From IMG/VR virus record IMGVR_UViG_3300048033_001096, positions 62,001 to 126,000 of that record: DNA of 64,000 nt; one strand, given 5' to 3'. This DNA is from a virus. This document shows, piece by piece, positions 1-13,100 of the stretch. Positions within the stretch are counted from its first letter, which is position 1, and every line of letters begins with the position of its first letter. The notes under the pieces are model-generated. The model saw only the letters and a program-made list of their open reading frames with translations. It searched no databases and had not been told where the DNA came from. Both the position numbers and the translations under genes were made by a program.

Positions 1-1390
1 ACGGGTTAGTTGTTGTTAATGTTGCACCATTTAAATTAAAATTATCAACATTTATATATTGTAATGTACCAACTCTTACCAAGCCTTCAGCATACAACAC
101 ACTTTGGTCTATTGTATCTTCGGATATTTTATTAATCCCATTAATTTTATAAGATGGTGATAGTCCGTCTAAATCAAATGACTGATTAGATGTCCAACTG
201 TTAGTATCATTAATCCACGAAATAGTTTTATTGCCGCCTGTAGACTTTAGTGTAATGCCGCCGCCATCTGTTAATATATTGTCGCCTGCTGCATCACCGT
301 TTTCGTCGGTAGATAATTCAATATTTTTATCTCTTACTTGTAACGTTTGCGAATTTAAAAATGTACTAGTACCTTGTACTGTCATATCGCCTACAACTTC
401 GAGATCACCGTTGATTCTAGAATCAATATTTACATCAAACCCAACTTGTGGATTATTAGTATAAATGCCAACACGTTTTACCGGAGTATTAACGTAAAAT
501 ACATCATCAAATGTATTTGATCTTTTAGTTCGTATAACAAAATTCTTGTTTGTTTGTTGCGTTTCAAGTGTAGTAATATCTGATCGATTTCTATCAACTC
601 TTAATGCTGAATAAACCGTATCACTAACTCCTACTGTTAGTCCTCTTTCGTCCTTAATTGCAAGAGATCCCAATGTACTGGTATCTCTGTCAGTTTTCAT
701 AAAGTTTGCTTCTGTAAATTGCTCGTTTGCATCGTTAATTAACGATTGAGTACTTTGTGCAGTACCGTGCCAAGTAAATCCTGTATCAACTGGATTAAAT
801 CCTCGTTTAATAAGTTGTCTTTTAGGAATGTTTGTGTCATCAGGATCGTCAGGATATCCAGTAATTTTTTCTAACGGTCTAAATTGGAATCTAGAATATA
901 TACCAGTTAGTAGTCCCGAAATATACATAAACAATACAGTTTGGTCTTTTCCTGTGCTATCAATAACTGTCGAAGCTTCAATAGTAGTTTTACCTTGTTC
1001 GGCATTATATTGCGGACCAACTAGTACAACATCGGCGCCATCGTAAAAATACATTTTATTATTAAAACTATCAATCCAAATATCACCAGTTACTAAATTT
1101 GGTCGTGTTTGACTTACTATTGCTCCAGAAGCTGTTTTAAATGTTTCGCCTGTATATACTTTTAAACGCTCTTCAGCAGTATCATACCACAATTGTCCAA
1201 TTAATGGCGCACCTGGGGCACTTGTTTTAGCAAAGTTTTCAATTAGTTTAACAAAATTTTCGTTAACTGCTTCACCAAATCCTTTATAGTTTCGTCCAAT
1301 AAGTGTAAGGTCTGTAGAATTAGTATCTATCTGCCCATCTACTAAATCTACTAGTAACTCGCCGTTTGTTTTGTTAATTTTATAGCTCAT
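1..1390 (-). CDS. Tail fibre / virion structural protein, C-terminus beyond window
   Basis: Reading from the ATG at 1390 leftward the frame stays open to the window edge, giving 463 codons with no stop, so the C-terminal part is missing. The N-terminus contains an IGRNYKGFGEAVNENFVKL stretch, then GQLWYDTAEERLKVY and GDIWIDSFNNKMYFYDG. The adjacent upstream protein has the same block order (GRNTTAYGAVIAGNF, GQIWYNN, GDLWVDTDNQQLYLF, VLVGPQ-like), so the two are tandem paralogues. The middle holds short beta-rich repeats typical of fibre shafts, including a GIYTNNPQVGFDV segment like the 'GIGTxxPxxxLDV' motif of phage fibres. The start overlaps the previous stop by 1 nt (TAATG), which implies translational coupling in the baseplate/fibre operon. 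Fibre function is inferred from composition and position; the receptor is unknown. Confidence 0.75.
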   Translation of the reverse strand, partial: MSYKINKTNGELLVDLVDGQIDTNSTDLTLIGRNYKGFGEAVNENFVKLIENFAKTSAPGAPLIGQLWYDTAEERLKVYTGETFKTASGAIVSQTRPNLVTGDIWIDSFNNKMYFYDGADVVLVGPQYNAEQGKTTIEASTVIDSTGKDQTVLFMYISGLLTGIYSRFQFRPLEKITGYPDDPDDTNIPKRQLIKRGFNPVDTGFTWHGTAQSTQSLINDANEQFTEANFMKTDRDTSTLGSLAIKDERGLTVGVSDTVYSALRVDRNRSDITTLETQQTNKNFVIRTKRSNTFDDVFYVNTPVKRVGIYTNNPQVGFDVNIDSRINGDLEVVGDMTVQGTSTFLNSQTLQVRDKNIELSTDENGDAAGDNILTDGGGITLKSTGGNKTISWINDTNSWTSNQSFDLDGLSPSYKINGINKISEDTIDQSVLYAEGLVRVGTLQYINVDNFNLNGATLTTTNP

Positions 1391-3489
1391 TATTCTCTTC
1401 CACCATATATAATATAATTCAATGTTAGAGTTGGCGGCATTACATTGAATCCGTCTTGATTAAAGTTCTCATTTCTGTCTTCAATATTACCACTATTTCT
1501 AAGTCTTTGTGCTGTATTAGCTGCAGAAGGTCCTTGGACTTGTTCAACATCTGTATCTGTTGTAGGATCTTGTCTATCTTGATAAACATAATATTGGTTA
1601 TTATCACTATCTTGCAAATCGTGTTTGTGACTTGGTATTTGATTAATGTTAATATTTTTTTCTTCAGCACCGTCAATTGCACCAATAACATCTGCTGACT
1701 GTGATTGCACAGTATTTGCTGAAGTTCCGCCCATGTTATCAGCACCTAGAGGCATTCTACCTCTTAAATCAGGTAATGCAAAATAACCTGGAGTTACTTG
1801 TGATGCTGGTTTAAAATTAAATCCAACTGCTGTAAATAATTCTTCCCATATGTTTTGATCTACTTCTCTACCGTCACAAATTAGCCAACCTGCCGGAGCT
1901 GAGTCGCCGCCATATGGTAAAATAACTCCTGCAGGAGTTCTTGGTATTGATTTTAAAAAATTATCTTTAGTAGTATGTTTTAGACCAGGTGTTGCTCCCT
2001 GTTGATCATCAAATAGAATTAAGTCTGCGCCCGATACATCTGTTTCAAATTGCTTACTTGCAATAAAGCTGTTTGATATTTCAGTACGGAATTTCTTTTG
2101 TAATGGCTGTTCGCCTGCTGGTAGCTGATTTCCTTGTCCGTCTTCGCCGTTATTAAAACCAGGATCTTGGAATGCGCCATCAAATTCAACAGGTACTACT
2201 GTACTAACATCACCTTCCATAATAAATGTAGTACGTGATGTAAGTTTATCTGATTCTGTTGAGCGGCCGTCAATAGTTCCAGTTACCGTTCCAGTAACAT
2301 CACCAAAGAATCGTTGTCCGTATATGTTTCTGTACTTATTTAATGATGTACCGATGTCTCTAATTGCATTATCATCTGGCGTAACATTTTTAGTTGTTAA
2401 CAAATTAAGTAAAGTTGTTTCGCCGCCAATGTTTAAGTTTTGCTTAATAGCGGCGCCGCCTCTTACAATTAAAGCACCATTGTTAATTGTAGAACTTTGT
2501 GTGGTTCCGTTTACTAATAAGCTGTCACTTGCTTGTATTGTCCCGACAACATCTAACGCTTGTTCTGGTGCTTCAGTATTAACACCAACACGTAAATTTG
2601 AATCAACTCTAATAACTGTTTTTGTTTGATTTGCTGTTCTAACACGCATATCAATATTCGAACCGCCAACGTTATGTTGAATAATACCTGCTTGTCCTTC
2701 AACACCAATTGTCAATTCGCTATTAATACCATAATTAATACCTTGGTTATTTTGAATATTTAAAGGAAAATTGGTTGTACTAGTTGTGTCACCTCTTAAA
2801 AAGTCGCCAGCAGCAATGATTTCATTATTTACAATTAAATTTTCTGCCTTTTCAGCAGTACCAAAGAATTTAAAGTCACTTAATCCATCAGCATTTGTAT
2901 CTCTTGAAATAACATTAAACCCTGGGCTTATTTGCGGAAATCCTGCTATTGTTGCTTTTGGAATAAAGCTGTTGTCTGCTCCTGAAATGATGCCAACTAT
3001 TGTACCGTTAACTTCAATTTTAAGCACTGTATAAGATACATTGTCTTGACCAATAATTTGATCTGCTCTTGCGCCTGTTGCTAATCCTTCACTAAACTGT
3101 GGTCCTACTAGAATCCAGCCACCACCAGTAAATAGATATAACTGCTGATTGTCTGTATCAACCCATAAATCGCCAGTATTTGCAAATGCCGGTGTGTCAA
3201 TTGACTTAAAAATGCCACTTGATGGAACCCAGTTTGTACCATTATACATATAAAGCGTTTCTTCAGCCGGATCATTATTGTACCAAATTTGTCCTTCTGT
3301 TGGATTAACTGGTTCTGCTGAAGCTGCAAAGTTTTCTAACAGATGTAAAAAGTTTCCTGCAATAACCGCACCGTAAGCTGTAGTGTTTCTTCCAGGAAGA
3401 GGTAAGCTAGTTACATTATTAATAGTACCATCTTCAATTGTAATAGTACCTTCTTTTGATATATCAGTGTAATTAATCGTATATGCCAT
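1390..3489 (-). CDS. Tail fibre with C-terminal phage tail collar domain
   Basis: This 699-residue protein has three parts. The N-terminal ~150 residues carry the GQIWYNN / GDLWVDTDNQQLYLF / ILVGPQ blocks shared with the next gene. A beta-rich shaft with a GVNTEAPEQALDVVG repeat follows. The C-terminus, from about residue 516, is a phage tail collar domain: GVILPYGG, PAGWLICDGREV, then FALPDLRGRMPLGADN. It ends in MPPTLTLNYIIYGG, the usual end of short-tail-fibre tips. In T4-like phages this domain forms the trimeric tip of gp12-type fibres that bind the cell surface. The start follows a GAGGGG ribosome site inside the end of the preceding gene, 4 nt away. The collar domain is clear; equivalence to T4 gp12 or gp10 is only positional. 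Confidence 0.88.
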   Translation of the reverse strand: MAYTINYTDISKEGTITIEDGTINNVTSLPLPGRNTTAYGAVIAGNFLHLLENFAASAEPVNPTEGQIWYNNDPAEETLYMYNGTNWVPSSGIFKSIDTPAFANTGDLWVDTDNQQLYLFTGGGWILVGPQFSEGLATGARADQIIGQDNVSYTVLKIEVNGTIVGIISGADNSFIPKATIAGFPQISPGFNVISRDTNADGLSDFKFFGTAEKAENLIVNNEIIAAGDFLRGDTTSTTNFPLNIQNNQGINYGINSELTIGVEGQAGIIQHNVGGSNIDMRVRTANQTKTVIRVDSNLRVGVNTEAPEQALDVVGTIQASDSLLVNGTTQSSTINNGALIVRGGAAIKQNLNIGGETTLLNLLTTKNVTPDDNAIRDIGTSLNKYRNIYGQRFFGDVTGTVTGTIDGRSTESDKLTSRTTFIMEGDVSTVVPVEFDGAFQDPGFNNGEDGQGNQLPAGEQPLQKKFRTEISNSFIASKQFETDVSGADLILFDDQQGATPGLKHTTKDNFLKSIPRTPAGVILPYGGDSAPAGWLICDGREVDQNIWEELFTAVGFNFKPASQVTPGYFALPDLRGRMPLGADNMGGTSANTVQSQSADVIGAIDGAEEKNININQIPSHKHDLQDSDNNQYYVYQDRQDPTTDTDVEQVQGPSAANTAQRLRNSGNIEDRNENFNQDGFNVMPPTLTLNYIIYGGRE

Positions 3490-3493
3490 CTAA

Positions 3494-4108
3494 TTACCCC
3501 TCATTAAAACCGGTTAAACTTTGAATTCTTACTGTATAGTCAATTTGAATTAACCTATTCAGTGATTTTTGTACAGGATGAAAAATTACGTGTGTTAAAA
3601 GCCTACCGTCGCCATCGGGCGAGTATCCTTTTAATCCTAATTCATCAAATACATACAAATTGTTTGAATTAGATGCTGTGTCAAATGCATCTTGTCCGTT
3701 TGGCTCGCCGTAATCTAACAAACAAGTTACTAAAATGTCTGTATAATTAGTACCGCTTACGTGTCTTATTTCTGTTTTGTTTCTACTAGGATCAATATTA
3801 TTAACACTTCGATCATCTACAACTTTTGTAAATGTTTGATTATATAAACTAGCGTTAGTGCCTGTGCTGTTTGGTGTTAGATATGTAATAACACCAGTTG
3901 GATCGACTGATGTACCTCCATTACCAAAGCTCATTTCATTAATCCAACCTTGTCCTGCATTACTCAAACTTTCTGCAAGAGCAATACTCATGTTTTCATA
4001 ATGAATAGCGTTACGCTTATTTACAATCACTTCGCCAGATTCAGGATCATGAATCTTTATGTGTCCTTGTAACATTATTCCTTGTGTGTCTTTAAAATTA
4101 TCAGCCAT
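3494..4108 (-). CDS. Conserved virion / baseplate protein of unknown role
   Basis: This 204-residue protein has no membrane segment or catalytic motif that I recognise. The N-terminal half contains GHIKIHDPESGEVI and later FGNGGTSVDPTGV. The C-terminal half contains VFDELGLKGYSPDGDG and LLTHVIFHPVQKSLNR, and ends in a short beta strand (IQIDYTVRIQ). It lies directly after gp7 and before the collar-domain fibre, the place occupied by gp8 and gp9 in T4, so a baseplate-periphery or fibre-attachment role is plausible. It shows no visible similarity to T4 gp8 and is shorter (204 against 334 residues). It has an AGGAAC ribosome site and a late-promoter octamer about 20 nt upstream, inside the end of gp7, so it may be transcribed separately as well as by read-through. 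Confidence 0.7.
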   Translation of the reverse strand: MADNFKDTQGIMLQGHIKIHDPESGEVIVNKRNAIHYENMSIALAESLSNAGQGWINEMSFGNGGTSVDPTGVITYLTPNSTGTNASLYNQTFTKVVDDRSVNNIDPSRNKTEIRHVSGTNYTDILVTCLLDYGEPNGQDAFDTASNSNNLYVFDELGLKGYSPDGDGRLLTHVIFHPVQKSLNRLIQIDYTVRIQSLTGFNEG

Positions 4109-4126
4109 TTTCTGTTCCTGTCAATG

Positions 4127-4134
4127 TATTTATC
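4127..4134 (-). promoter_or_regulatory. Late promoter octamer GATAAATA
   Basis: The minus strand reads GATAAATAC, one base from the T4 late consensus TATAAATA recognised by gp55. It sits about 20 nt before the ATG at 4108, overlapping the last codons of gp7, and would let the last part of the operon be transcribed independently. Confidence 0.6.
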
Positions 4135-7100
4135 GCGGTAGATTAATTGTCTTTCCACGTAAGAAAGTTGCAACTTGTGTATTTGAATTTCCAAGTGGTT
4201 TAAACTGGTTTTCAGATTCACCGTCAAGTTCTCTCCAATCTGACCCTAGTTTTCTAACTATAGTTAGTGTAGTTTCTGGTTCAGGCGGTGATGTTAGACG
4301 AACATATGCACCTTCGTTTTTATTTACGGCAAATTCTGCTTCTAAATCAACGTCACCGTCTGGGCTATATTGACCTTTAGCTGCATCGTATACCTTTATT
4401 GGATTTTTACGAAGCCTTCTACCATTTGAAAATACTTCAATATTAAGTGCTTGCCAGTATTCGTTCGGTATACCGCCTTCATCAAATGGTGCTTTATACC
4501 AATCTCCTGTAACAGTAGGATTCTGTACAACATCAGTAAACGCTTCTGGATTATAATCTACTAATATTTGTACATACGGTAAGAACTTAGGCATTACTAA
4601 ATAGCTCTCTGATCTTAATGCCGGTACAATTTCTTTTGGATTATATAAAACTAAGTCGTATGCTCCAACCGGCATAGTTTCTGTATAGAATTTAATCTCA
4701 GTAGTAGTACTAGATATTTTTTCTAGTTCTCTTATTTTACCATTAGCGTCTTGCATTAGTGCTTTAATTTCAGGCCTAAATCCTGTTCCAACAACAGTAG
4801 CAACTTGATCGTATGTTCCTGGAACACGTACTGGGAATACCGTGTTATTATTAAAACTATATGTAATACTTTCAACACTCATATCAGGCGAAGAATTAGG
4901 ATATATTGTTGAAGTATCTGTATAAACACCACTCTTAACAGTAAATCGATCTTCCTCGTCTTTATAAGGAATTATACTATCGCTTCCTTGATTATAAAAA
5001 TATGTACCAGCCGGGTGTTCGTCTTTAATTCCGGTCCCCATTGTACCTCTACGAAGTTGTTTTAAAATATTACCTTCTCTTCGGAAAAATTCAATACGCT
5101 CACCATTAATAAAAATAACACCTGGATTTTTACTATCTGCTGTAACACTAGGCAATCTTTCAAATCCGTCTGCAACTTCAATAGTCCTATCGTACCAGCG
5201 CAACGGTGCTGCTAATTGATGTTCGTCTTCTGCTGACAATCGTAAATAAGTTGTTCTATTTAACATGTCTTTAAATTGACGCCATCCAAACCTATTTGAC
5301 ACCGGTGGTGCTGCAAAATGTATTATATCTACTACGTCATATTGTGTAAGACTTGTAATCAATTTAATAGTTTTTTGATTATCAAGTAATACATAGTCTG
5401 CTGTTGGAGTTAATAATTTATTATTAATAGCAACCCATACATAATTTATACCAATAGTCGGTGTTTGTAAATCGATCATGTTGTTTCTTAGTAATCTTGA
5501 TTCATAATAACCATCAGTGTTAGCTGTCATAGTAGTTTTTTCAACAACGTCATATTTTTGACGTTCGATCCCAAGTCCGTCGTGATTACTAAACTGATAT
5601 AACTTAATAATATCGCCAGGAGCAAAAGTTTCGTCAAAATAGACTACTGCTGGCAACGGTACAATTTCAACATTTATAGTTGTGTTAGTATCATAATCTC
5701 GTCCGCCATTAATTATTTCTACAGTTAATATTCTTCCTAGATCATCAACAGTTAATGAAAACTCTGCGCCTTCTCCTACATCGGAGTTTGCTGTAATACC
5801 CGATGTATCATTATATCCTCGTCCTGCCGATACAACTGTTACTTCTGTAATTACACCATCTTCGATTATTGGCAATAATGACGCTGCTATTTGTTTGCCG
5901 CTAGTATCAATAAAATTACTATCGTCGTCAAAATAACCAAATCTGTATTCACCGCTAGACATAATGAATACTTTTAGTTCGTCTCCAGTAGTAGCAACAC
6001 CTCTATTTAAGATAATAGTACTTCCCGGTTGTGCATCATCTGCAATATATTCATTAAATGAGCCTGCACCTTCATAAGTCCATTCTTGCAAGAATTCTAA
6101 TTCTCTGTCATTTAAGAAAACTTTAATTTCTTTACCTTCAGTACTTCCTACCGGAATTTGCCAAACTTTCATTTTGTATTCAAGTGTATTATCTTCAATA
6201 ATAAATTTTTCACTGTATCCAGCATTAAGTATACGTTCGTTATTTACAGTAGCTATTGTGTAATACGAAGACGGCTGTTGCGAAAACGGTGTTTTTGCAA
6301 GTTCGTAACTTAAAGAACTTCCGTCTGAAATAATTGTATCAATATCAACTTTACTAAATGTTTCAACCAACGAATCAAAAATTCCATATTGTACAATTCT
6401 ATTAACTGCTGGTATTTCTACAAATCTAATATGTGCAATTCCGTCAATATTATCAATTGTAAATGGTATTTCGGAACCATTTACAGTTACATATGCTGTT
6501 AACTCTTCAGTATACGGAATTGCAGTTTGATATAGCTGTGTATCTGTAGTTATAAACTCACCATAATCTAATAAGTTTGTGCCACCGAGGCCGATAACAG
6601 TAATAGCAACATTGTCTCCTTGCTGAGGAGTATCATAAATTGTAACATTATTATTTTTAAAATCAACTCTATATTCAGCTAAGTCTAAAATTTTATAGTT
6701 TACTTTGACTATTACACTTTCTCTTGAAAATGGTTTTTGCGAAATAGTAAATTGGTTAGTTGTCCCGTCTCCTCTAAACGAGTTAGTCTGTATAGTTCCA
6801 GTTCCGCTATTAGGACGCTCATAAACAGTAATATCTAATGTATCCATAAGCTGGCCTGGAACAATTTCTTCTGGACCTTTTGAAGTAGTAGGAGTTACAA
6901 ATCCATCACCGTCTATATTAATATCTTCAGCATTAATACCTGTTGCTGTAGTATATGCCAAATCACCGCCAGTTATAGCTGTATCAAATGCTGCTTCGCT
7001 AATTGCTCTACTACCGTCTGAAGTACTACGTCTAATAGTAATAACTAGTCCAGGAGGATTATTAAACGTTCCGTTGCCATCGCCCGGATCTAGTTCTTCA

Positions 7101-10100
7101 GCTACTTGTCTATAGCCTATTTCATTTTCAAATGTAAATGTATTTGTAACTCCGTCGCCGACAAGTGGTGACATAATTGCATAAGGATTTTCAACAGTTG
7201 ATGTACCATCCCAATCATCGTCATCGATCCTAACGTTGTTTATGTAAACGTTATATTTTACACCGTTAGCTAGCGGTTTTGCTAAATCAAAAGTAAGTGT
7301 TGATCCATCAGTTTCAAAGATTTCGTCATCAAATTTGTCGTCATACACATCCCAAGTATCAGTATACCATTCTCCAGTGTCCCAACCAGGAGGTGCACCA
7401 AATTCAAAACTCTTAACTTCAACGCCACCGTAGTCGATACCGTCCATTAACTGACTAATGTCTTTACCAATTTGACCATCTTCTGGATTATAAAAAAGAT
7501 TAATTCGATCTTGTGCATCTAACAAGTTGATTGATTTTTTGTAATTAACTTCAACTATTGCTTCATTTGCTGGCGGATCGATAAATTCAATTCTTCCGTA
7601 AAATTTATCGTATTCAGCAGTATTATCAATAATATTATCATATGAATAATTACTACCCAATACTAATTCTCCATTTACAGTAACTTCAACTGTTGTAGTT
7701 CGTAAATCCATTGGCCATTTTAATTGGAACTCAGTTTTTGCTCCAGTTGCTGTAAAAAATTCAGTTTCGTTTAGTTGAGTAATAAGGAATGTTCCTGTTA
7801 CTCTATCAAATTTAACTGTAGTGTGCATATTTCTAACTGGAGAGTCGCCCAATACTACCGAAACTGCTGCTTCTCGGCCGTCTTCTCCTAATGTACCATT
7901 AATAGTAATGTTAGGAGAAGTAATATAGCCGCTGCCAGAGTCAGTAACAACAACACTATTAAGTTTTCCATTAGTGCCTAACGATGCTACTGCTGTTGCA
8001 TTCCCGTCTATTATAATTTCAGGTGCTTCAGTGTAACCGTATCCCGGATCACTAATTTTAATATCAACAACTTTGTAAGATATATTATTAAGCCATTGTT
8101 TATTAATACCTGTTAATGAGCCAGTTCCAAACAATACTCCATTTACTACTTTAGCGTCAGTTGGGGTAATTTTTGAAGTTTCTGTACTATAAACTGGCGG
8201 TGAATCAAAATCTGTTATTTCACTTGATACAGATTCAACTTTTGTGTAATTAGATATATATTCTCTAATTGTAGTTTTATATGGTTTAACTTCGTTAATA
8301 TAATCTTCGTAGCTTTCAAGATTATCGTTTTTAAATGTTATACGCTGTTGTAGATTGCCAACATTGTGTTTTGCTTTAACAAAACTTGTTTTAAATGCCC
8401 AGTCAACATAACCTTGCTCAGCAAATACATAACGCAAGCATAAGAAGAATAATGCATTAAATTGTTCTGCTAAATCTGCTACAAAAATATTATTTCTAAG
8501 AGCATTAAAAATAATACGCAATTCTGTTATAGGCTGTTTATCAAAGAATTGTGTATCAAACGTTTGATTATCAAATCCTACTAAATTATCAACATAGCTG
8601 TAAAGTGCTGTACTTAATTTAATTGTTCCATTTTGCTTACCTACTGTTTTATAATTTATAGTATAATCGGTTGTTACTTGATTATCAATTTTTTCAAGTA
8701 ATAGCCAGCCTTCGCCACCAGTATTAAGTATTTTTACAATGTCTCCAAGTTGATCGTCTAAAGACTGTAGGCTATAACTAAAATCTACCACATGATCTAA
8801 CTGTGTAAACTCGTTATAACCAGTTTCGTACCAATCTACATAATCCCAATATTGCTGTACATCGTAAGACTGCGACGATACTCGTGACCAGTTAACGCCT
8901 TGTAATTGATATATTCCCCAATTATTATTAACTGTTTCGTCTGCATTAACTAGTACTGCAAAAGGTCTTACATTAATAACTGTATTATCGTTATAATTAT
9001 ATCCTGCATTCTTTACAATTACAGAATCTACTTGCCCTAAAACATTAATAGTTAATTCTAACTCTGCTTTTGCGCCTTGGCCTGTAATTACATAAGTTGG
9101 CACTACCTTATATCCTCTACCCGGATTAGTAATGTCAACTCGTACAATTTTACCGTCTTGTACAACTGGAGTTAAAATTGCAGGCTGCGCTCTAACTGTA
9201 CTCACAAATTGCAAATCAACATAATTGTCAATAACAGTATCATATAATCCTGTATTAATAGACGGTATTTGATCACTATCTAATAACGGTGTAATATCTT
9301 TTTCATCAACTATTAGATTTTCTATAAAGATAGAATTAATTCTAGAAATTACCTGTTTTAACACTTCTTGTCTATTAATAAACCATCCCTGTCTTGGTTT
9401 ATTTAAAATACCATAACGTTCGTTTGGAGACAAGTTAGGATCTGGTACAGGTCTATCGTTAATGTCGTATCCGATAAGACTATCAATTAATTTATTAACA
9501 ATAGCTTCGTTAGGAATACTTGTTGCTAATCCTTCAGTAACAATTTGATATTGATTATGAATATTAGCATATTTGTCACCGGTTGTATAATATTGGACAC
9601 TTAATACAATATCTTTATCTCTAATTAAATCTGCGCAGTTATATAATACCATTGATGACGAATCAGCAAAGTTAATAAATTTATATTTTTGTCCTGCTGG
9701 ATCTTCAATTAATTTAGAAACGTTATCTGCAGATATTGTTCTTCCGGAAATAAGTGGAACTGTTGTTTTTCCTTTAACCCAGTAATAGTAATAATTAATA
9801 AATCTTTTAGAAATATTATCATAAACTCGTCTTATACTATATGCATCTCTACCGTATTTTGTTTTTCCAGTAATGTTATTAGCATTTCCTCTTGGAGTGC
9901 CTGATGTCGAATCCCACTCTTCTGGGCTAAGTGTACTTTCTACCCATTCGTATACATCAATCGACGCTCCTGGATACAATGTATTAAAATTATTAGATTT
10001 ATAAATTAAATTTCCTTGATATACATTGTAGAATTTAGCTGTTGACAAATCCCACCATAGTCTACCAATTTGTTCGACACCCCAGCTTCGGTTTTCGTCA

Positions 10101-13100
10101 ATTAATATGTTACCTTCTGAATTACCAAAGCTAAACACTGCTGGGTCAATTGGAGTTTTGTATCTTAATTCTTCGTCAGCGTGTCCTGCTATTTTACCTT
10201 GTAATGGATCAATGTAATCTAAATTAATAATAACTTCATTTTTAGATTTGTCGTAGATCATTACTTTCTTAATTTTTGTTACATCAACCGGAGGTTCGTA
10301 CTCTCTATGCACTTCCCATATTCGTTGATTGTCAGTTCTTCTATAATCTAAAATTAGTCCTTGTCTGCTATTTTGATTTTTATATTCTGGAACCGATACA
10401 TACAAATGATTATTCTTAGCAAGAATGTTTCTTCCAAAATAATCTATTTCTGCAATATTATCTCTATTGACATATGTGTGATAGTCAAGCGTTTGTCCAA
10501 ATATTAAGGATTCGTCAATTCTTTCGTAAACGTAAACTACGCCATTTGTTGCAATTTCATTTTTAAATGTAGTAAATTCATTATCAAAACTTGTAATACT
10601 ATTATCAAACGTAGTAATATCATCACTCGAAGCGTTGACTGCACTTACATATAAAGTTTTACCGTCAAAATCTAAACTTGTTCCGTACCCTTCTCCTTGT
10701 TGTTGATTTGTACTTTCTAACGTCTGTGTTAATTCAAATACTCCATTTATTTGAGTATAAACATATACAAATCCTACGTCAATACCGGTAGTCGAATCGT
10801 CAGCACCAGGAGCGCCAATAGCAATCATTTTGCCATCTTGACTAATACTTAAAGATTTAGCAAACTCAATATTGTCATCTATTTTAAACGAAGGTGCTAC
10901 AATCTCTTGTGATTTTTGATAATTACCATTTATACTTCTATATACAATGACTTTAGTGCTGTTATCAGTATACGTTGCTGTTGTAATTAATATTTCACCG
11001 TTGTCGCTTACGTCAAACTTTCTTCCAAACTCAACTAAATTAGATGCATCAAGTTTTAAACTATAATCTCCGCCAGGAGTAAAGTTGGTTAGTTTCCAAT
11101 CTTCTTGAGGAACTTCAATAGTTCCATCGTTATCAACAAATCCGTTATAATTTAAAGGTATGCTTCTTTGAGCTTTATAATATTTTCCGTCTAGGTATTG
11201 TACAATCTCATCAACAATATATGTTGAATCTGTTGAAAACAGACCTTTATAATCAAAGTCTTCTGGAACAATGTTTGTATTATTAGGAATATATCCTAAA
11301 TAATCAATGCTACGAATTTGATCGTTTGTAATTAATTCCCATTCTGTTTCAACAAAAGCTGTACCATCGCCTGCAATGTTTGTCAAGGCTTTGTAAAAAT
11401 AACCTAAATAATACACATAGTCATCAATTAAATAAAGAGAATTTATATCAAATACACCCTTGTATCTTTTATCTTTTGCAAATTCCCAGTTATAATTAAT
11501 TCCTTCGTCGTCTACCCCGTTATTAATAAAATATATTCTACCAGGATTTTCAGTTGTACTATTTCCTTTTGCATGCACAAACACTTTATACAGATCATTG
11601 CGTTTTGCAATTTTAATTTGATTACCGACTTTTAAATTAGGCGTAATGTCGGGTACAATTAAAGTATCCACAACATCAAATGTAGACACATTTTGTCTTT
11701 GGTAAATTGTAAAGTATCCAAGATTGTCTGCATTTAGTGCAGGACCGTCTGGATTAACTGGTATTTTAAATACTTGTTTGTAGTCTAAATTAGTTGATCC
11801 AGGAATATTTGGTTCTCTTGGTAGTCCGAGAATTGGAAAGTCTCTGTAAATAAGATATTCTGCTCCAATAACTGTACTTTGCTGAGGAACTTCTTCTAAC
11901 TCTGCTGACAACTGCATTACACACAATTTACCAATATTTAAATCGGCATTACCTAATGCAACTGATCTTACGTCACCTAAGTCTTGATCAGCTGAATATA
12001 TAGGACTTGGATCTAAAGGATCTCCAATCATTTCTATATAGCGACCATCATTACCGATGCCCCATGAGCCTTGAACATCAGTTACATAAATCCTTGCACG
12101 ACTGTTATTAAATTTTTGGTAAAATGCAACCTTAGCTGTTGCACCCGGAGCCGGAGTCCTTTCTCGAACAAATTGACCAATTCTAGGTTCGAATGGCTGG
12201 CCTGTATCCGAGTCTGTATTATCTAAATCAAAATCAATATATCCGTCCCATAGTCCAAATAATGTATGTTTTTTGTTAGTGTCTTCGTATGTTAATCCTG
12301 TAACAGTAATGTCAATAAAGGAGTCATCGTTAGAAAAGTCCGGAAATCTAACTACTTCAAAACCAATTTCGTCCCCTACGTTAAGTTTATCTGTAAGGGT
12401 TTTTGGAGCTCTTGCTACAAACAAATCACTCGGTATAACTTCTAAATTTCCTGCAGGTCCCGGAGTACCTTGATATACTAATGTTCTAATATAACTATTA
12501 ATTGATGCATCGCCAATTGTTGTAACATCATTGTTTAAATCCCATATGTTACCGCCAGCTCCGCCTGGGTCAGCCTTGCCTGTTGGAATAATGTTATACG
12601 TTGCTAATGCTCTAGCTTCATCTACATTGTTTTCTGATAGCACAAGAGGGTTATCAGAATTTGGTAGATCAAAATACCAATATCCGCCCAATTCTTCGCT
12701 TACATCGATAATATCTGACGGTGCTACTTTAGTATATGCACCTACAAATTCACCCGATTCCTTAAATAAATTTTCTGAATTAGGCCAAATACCCGAAGTT
12801 CTTTCAATGTATATAGTTGCTCTATTATCATCAACATATACATAATTTACATATCCAAACACACCGGTTGCTTCAACTTGATCTCCAATATTTGGAATTG
12901 TTGAAATAGCATTAGTAAACAATACTACGTCTACTTTTTTCTGTATTATTAATCCACTTTCTAACCATTCTTCAGTTAAACCATAATCTTCGTAGCCGTT
13001 TGGCATGTCATCGGTTTGAAACGGTTTACGTGGAGTATAAGGATCAAATTGATTTGCTGTAGTAGTAGCATACCAATCAAGGAATACTTGATCACCTACG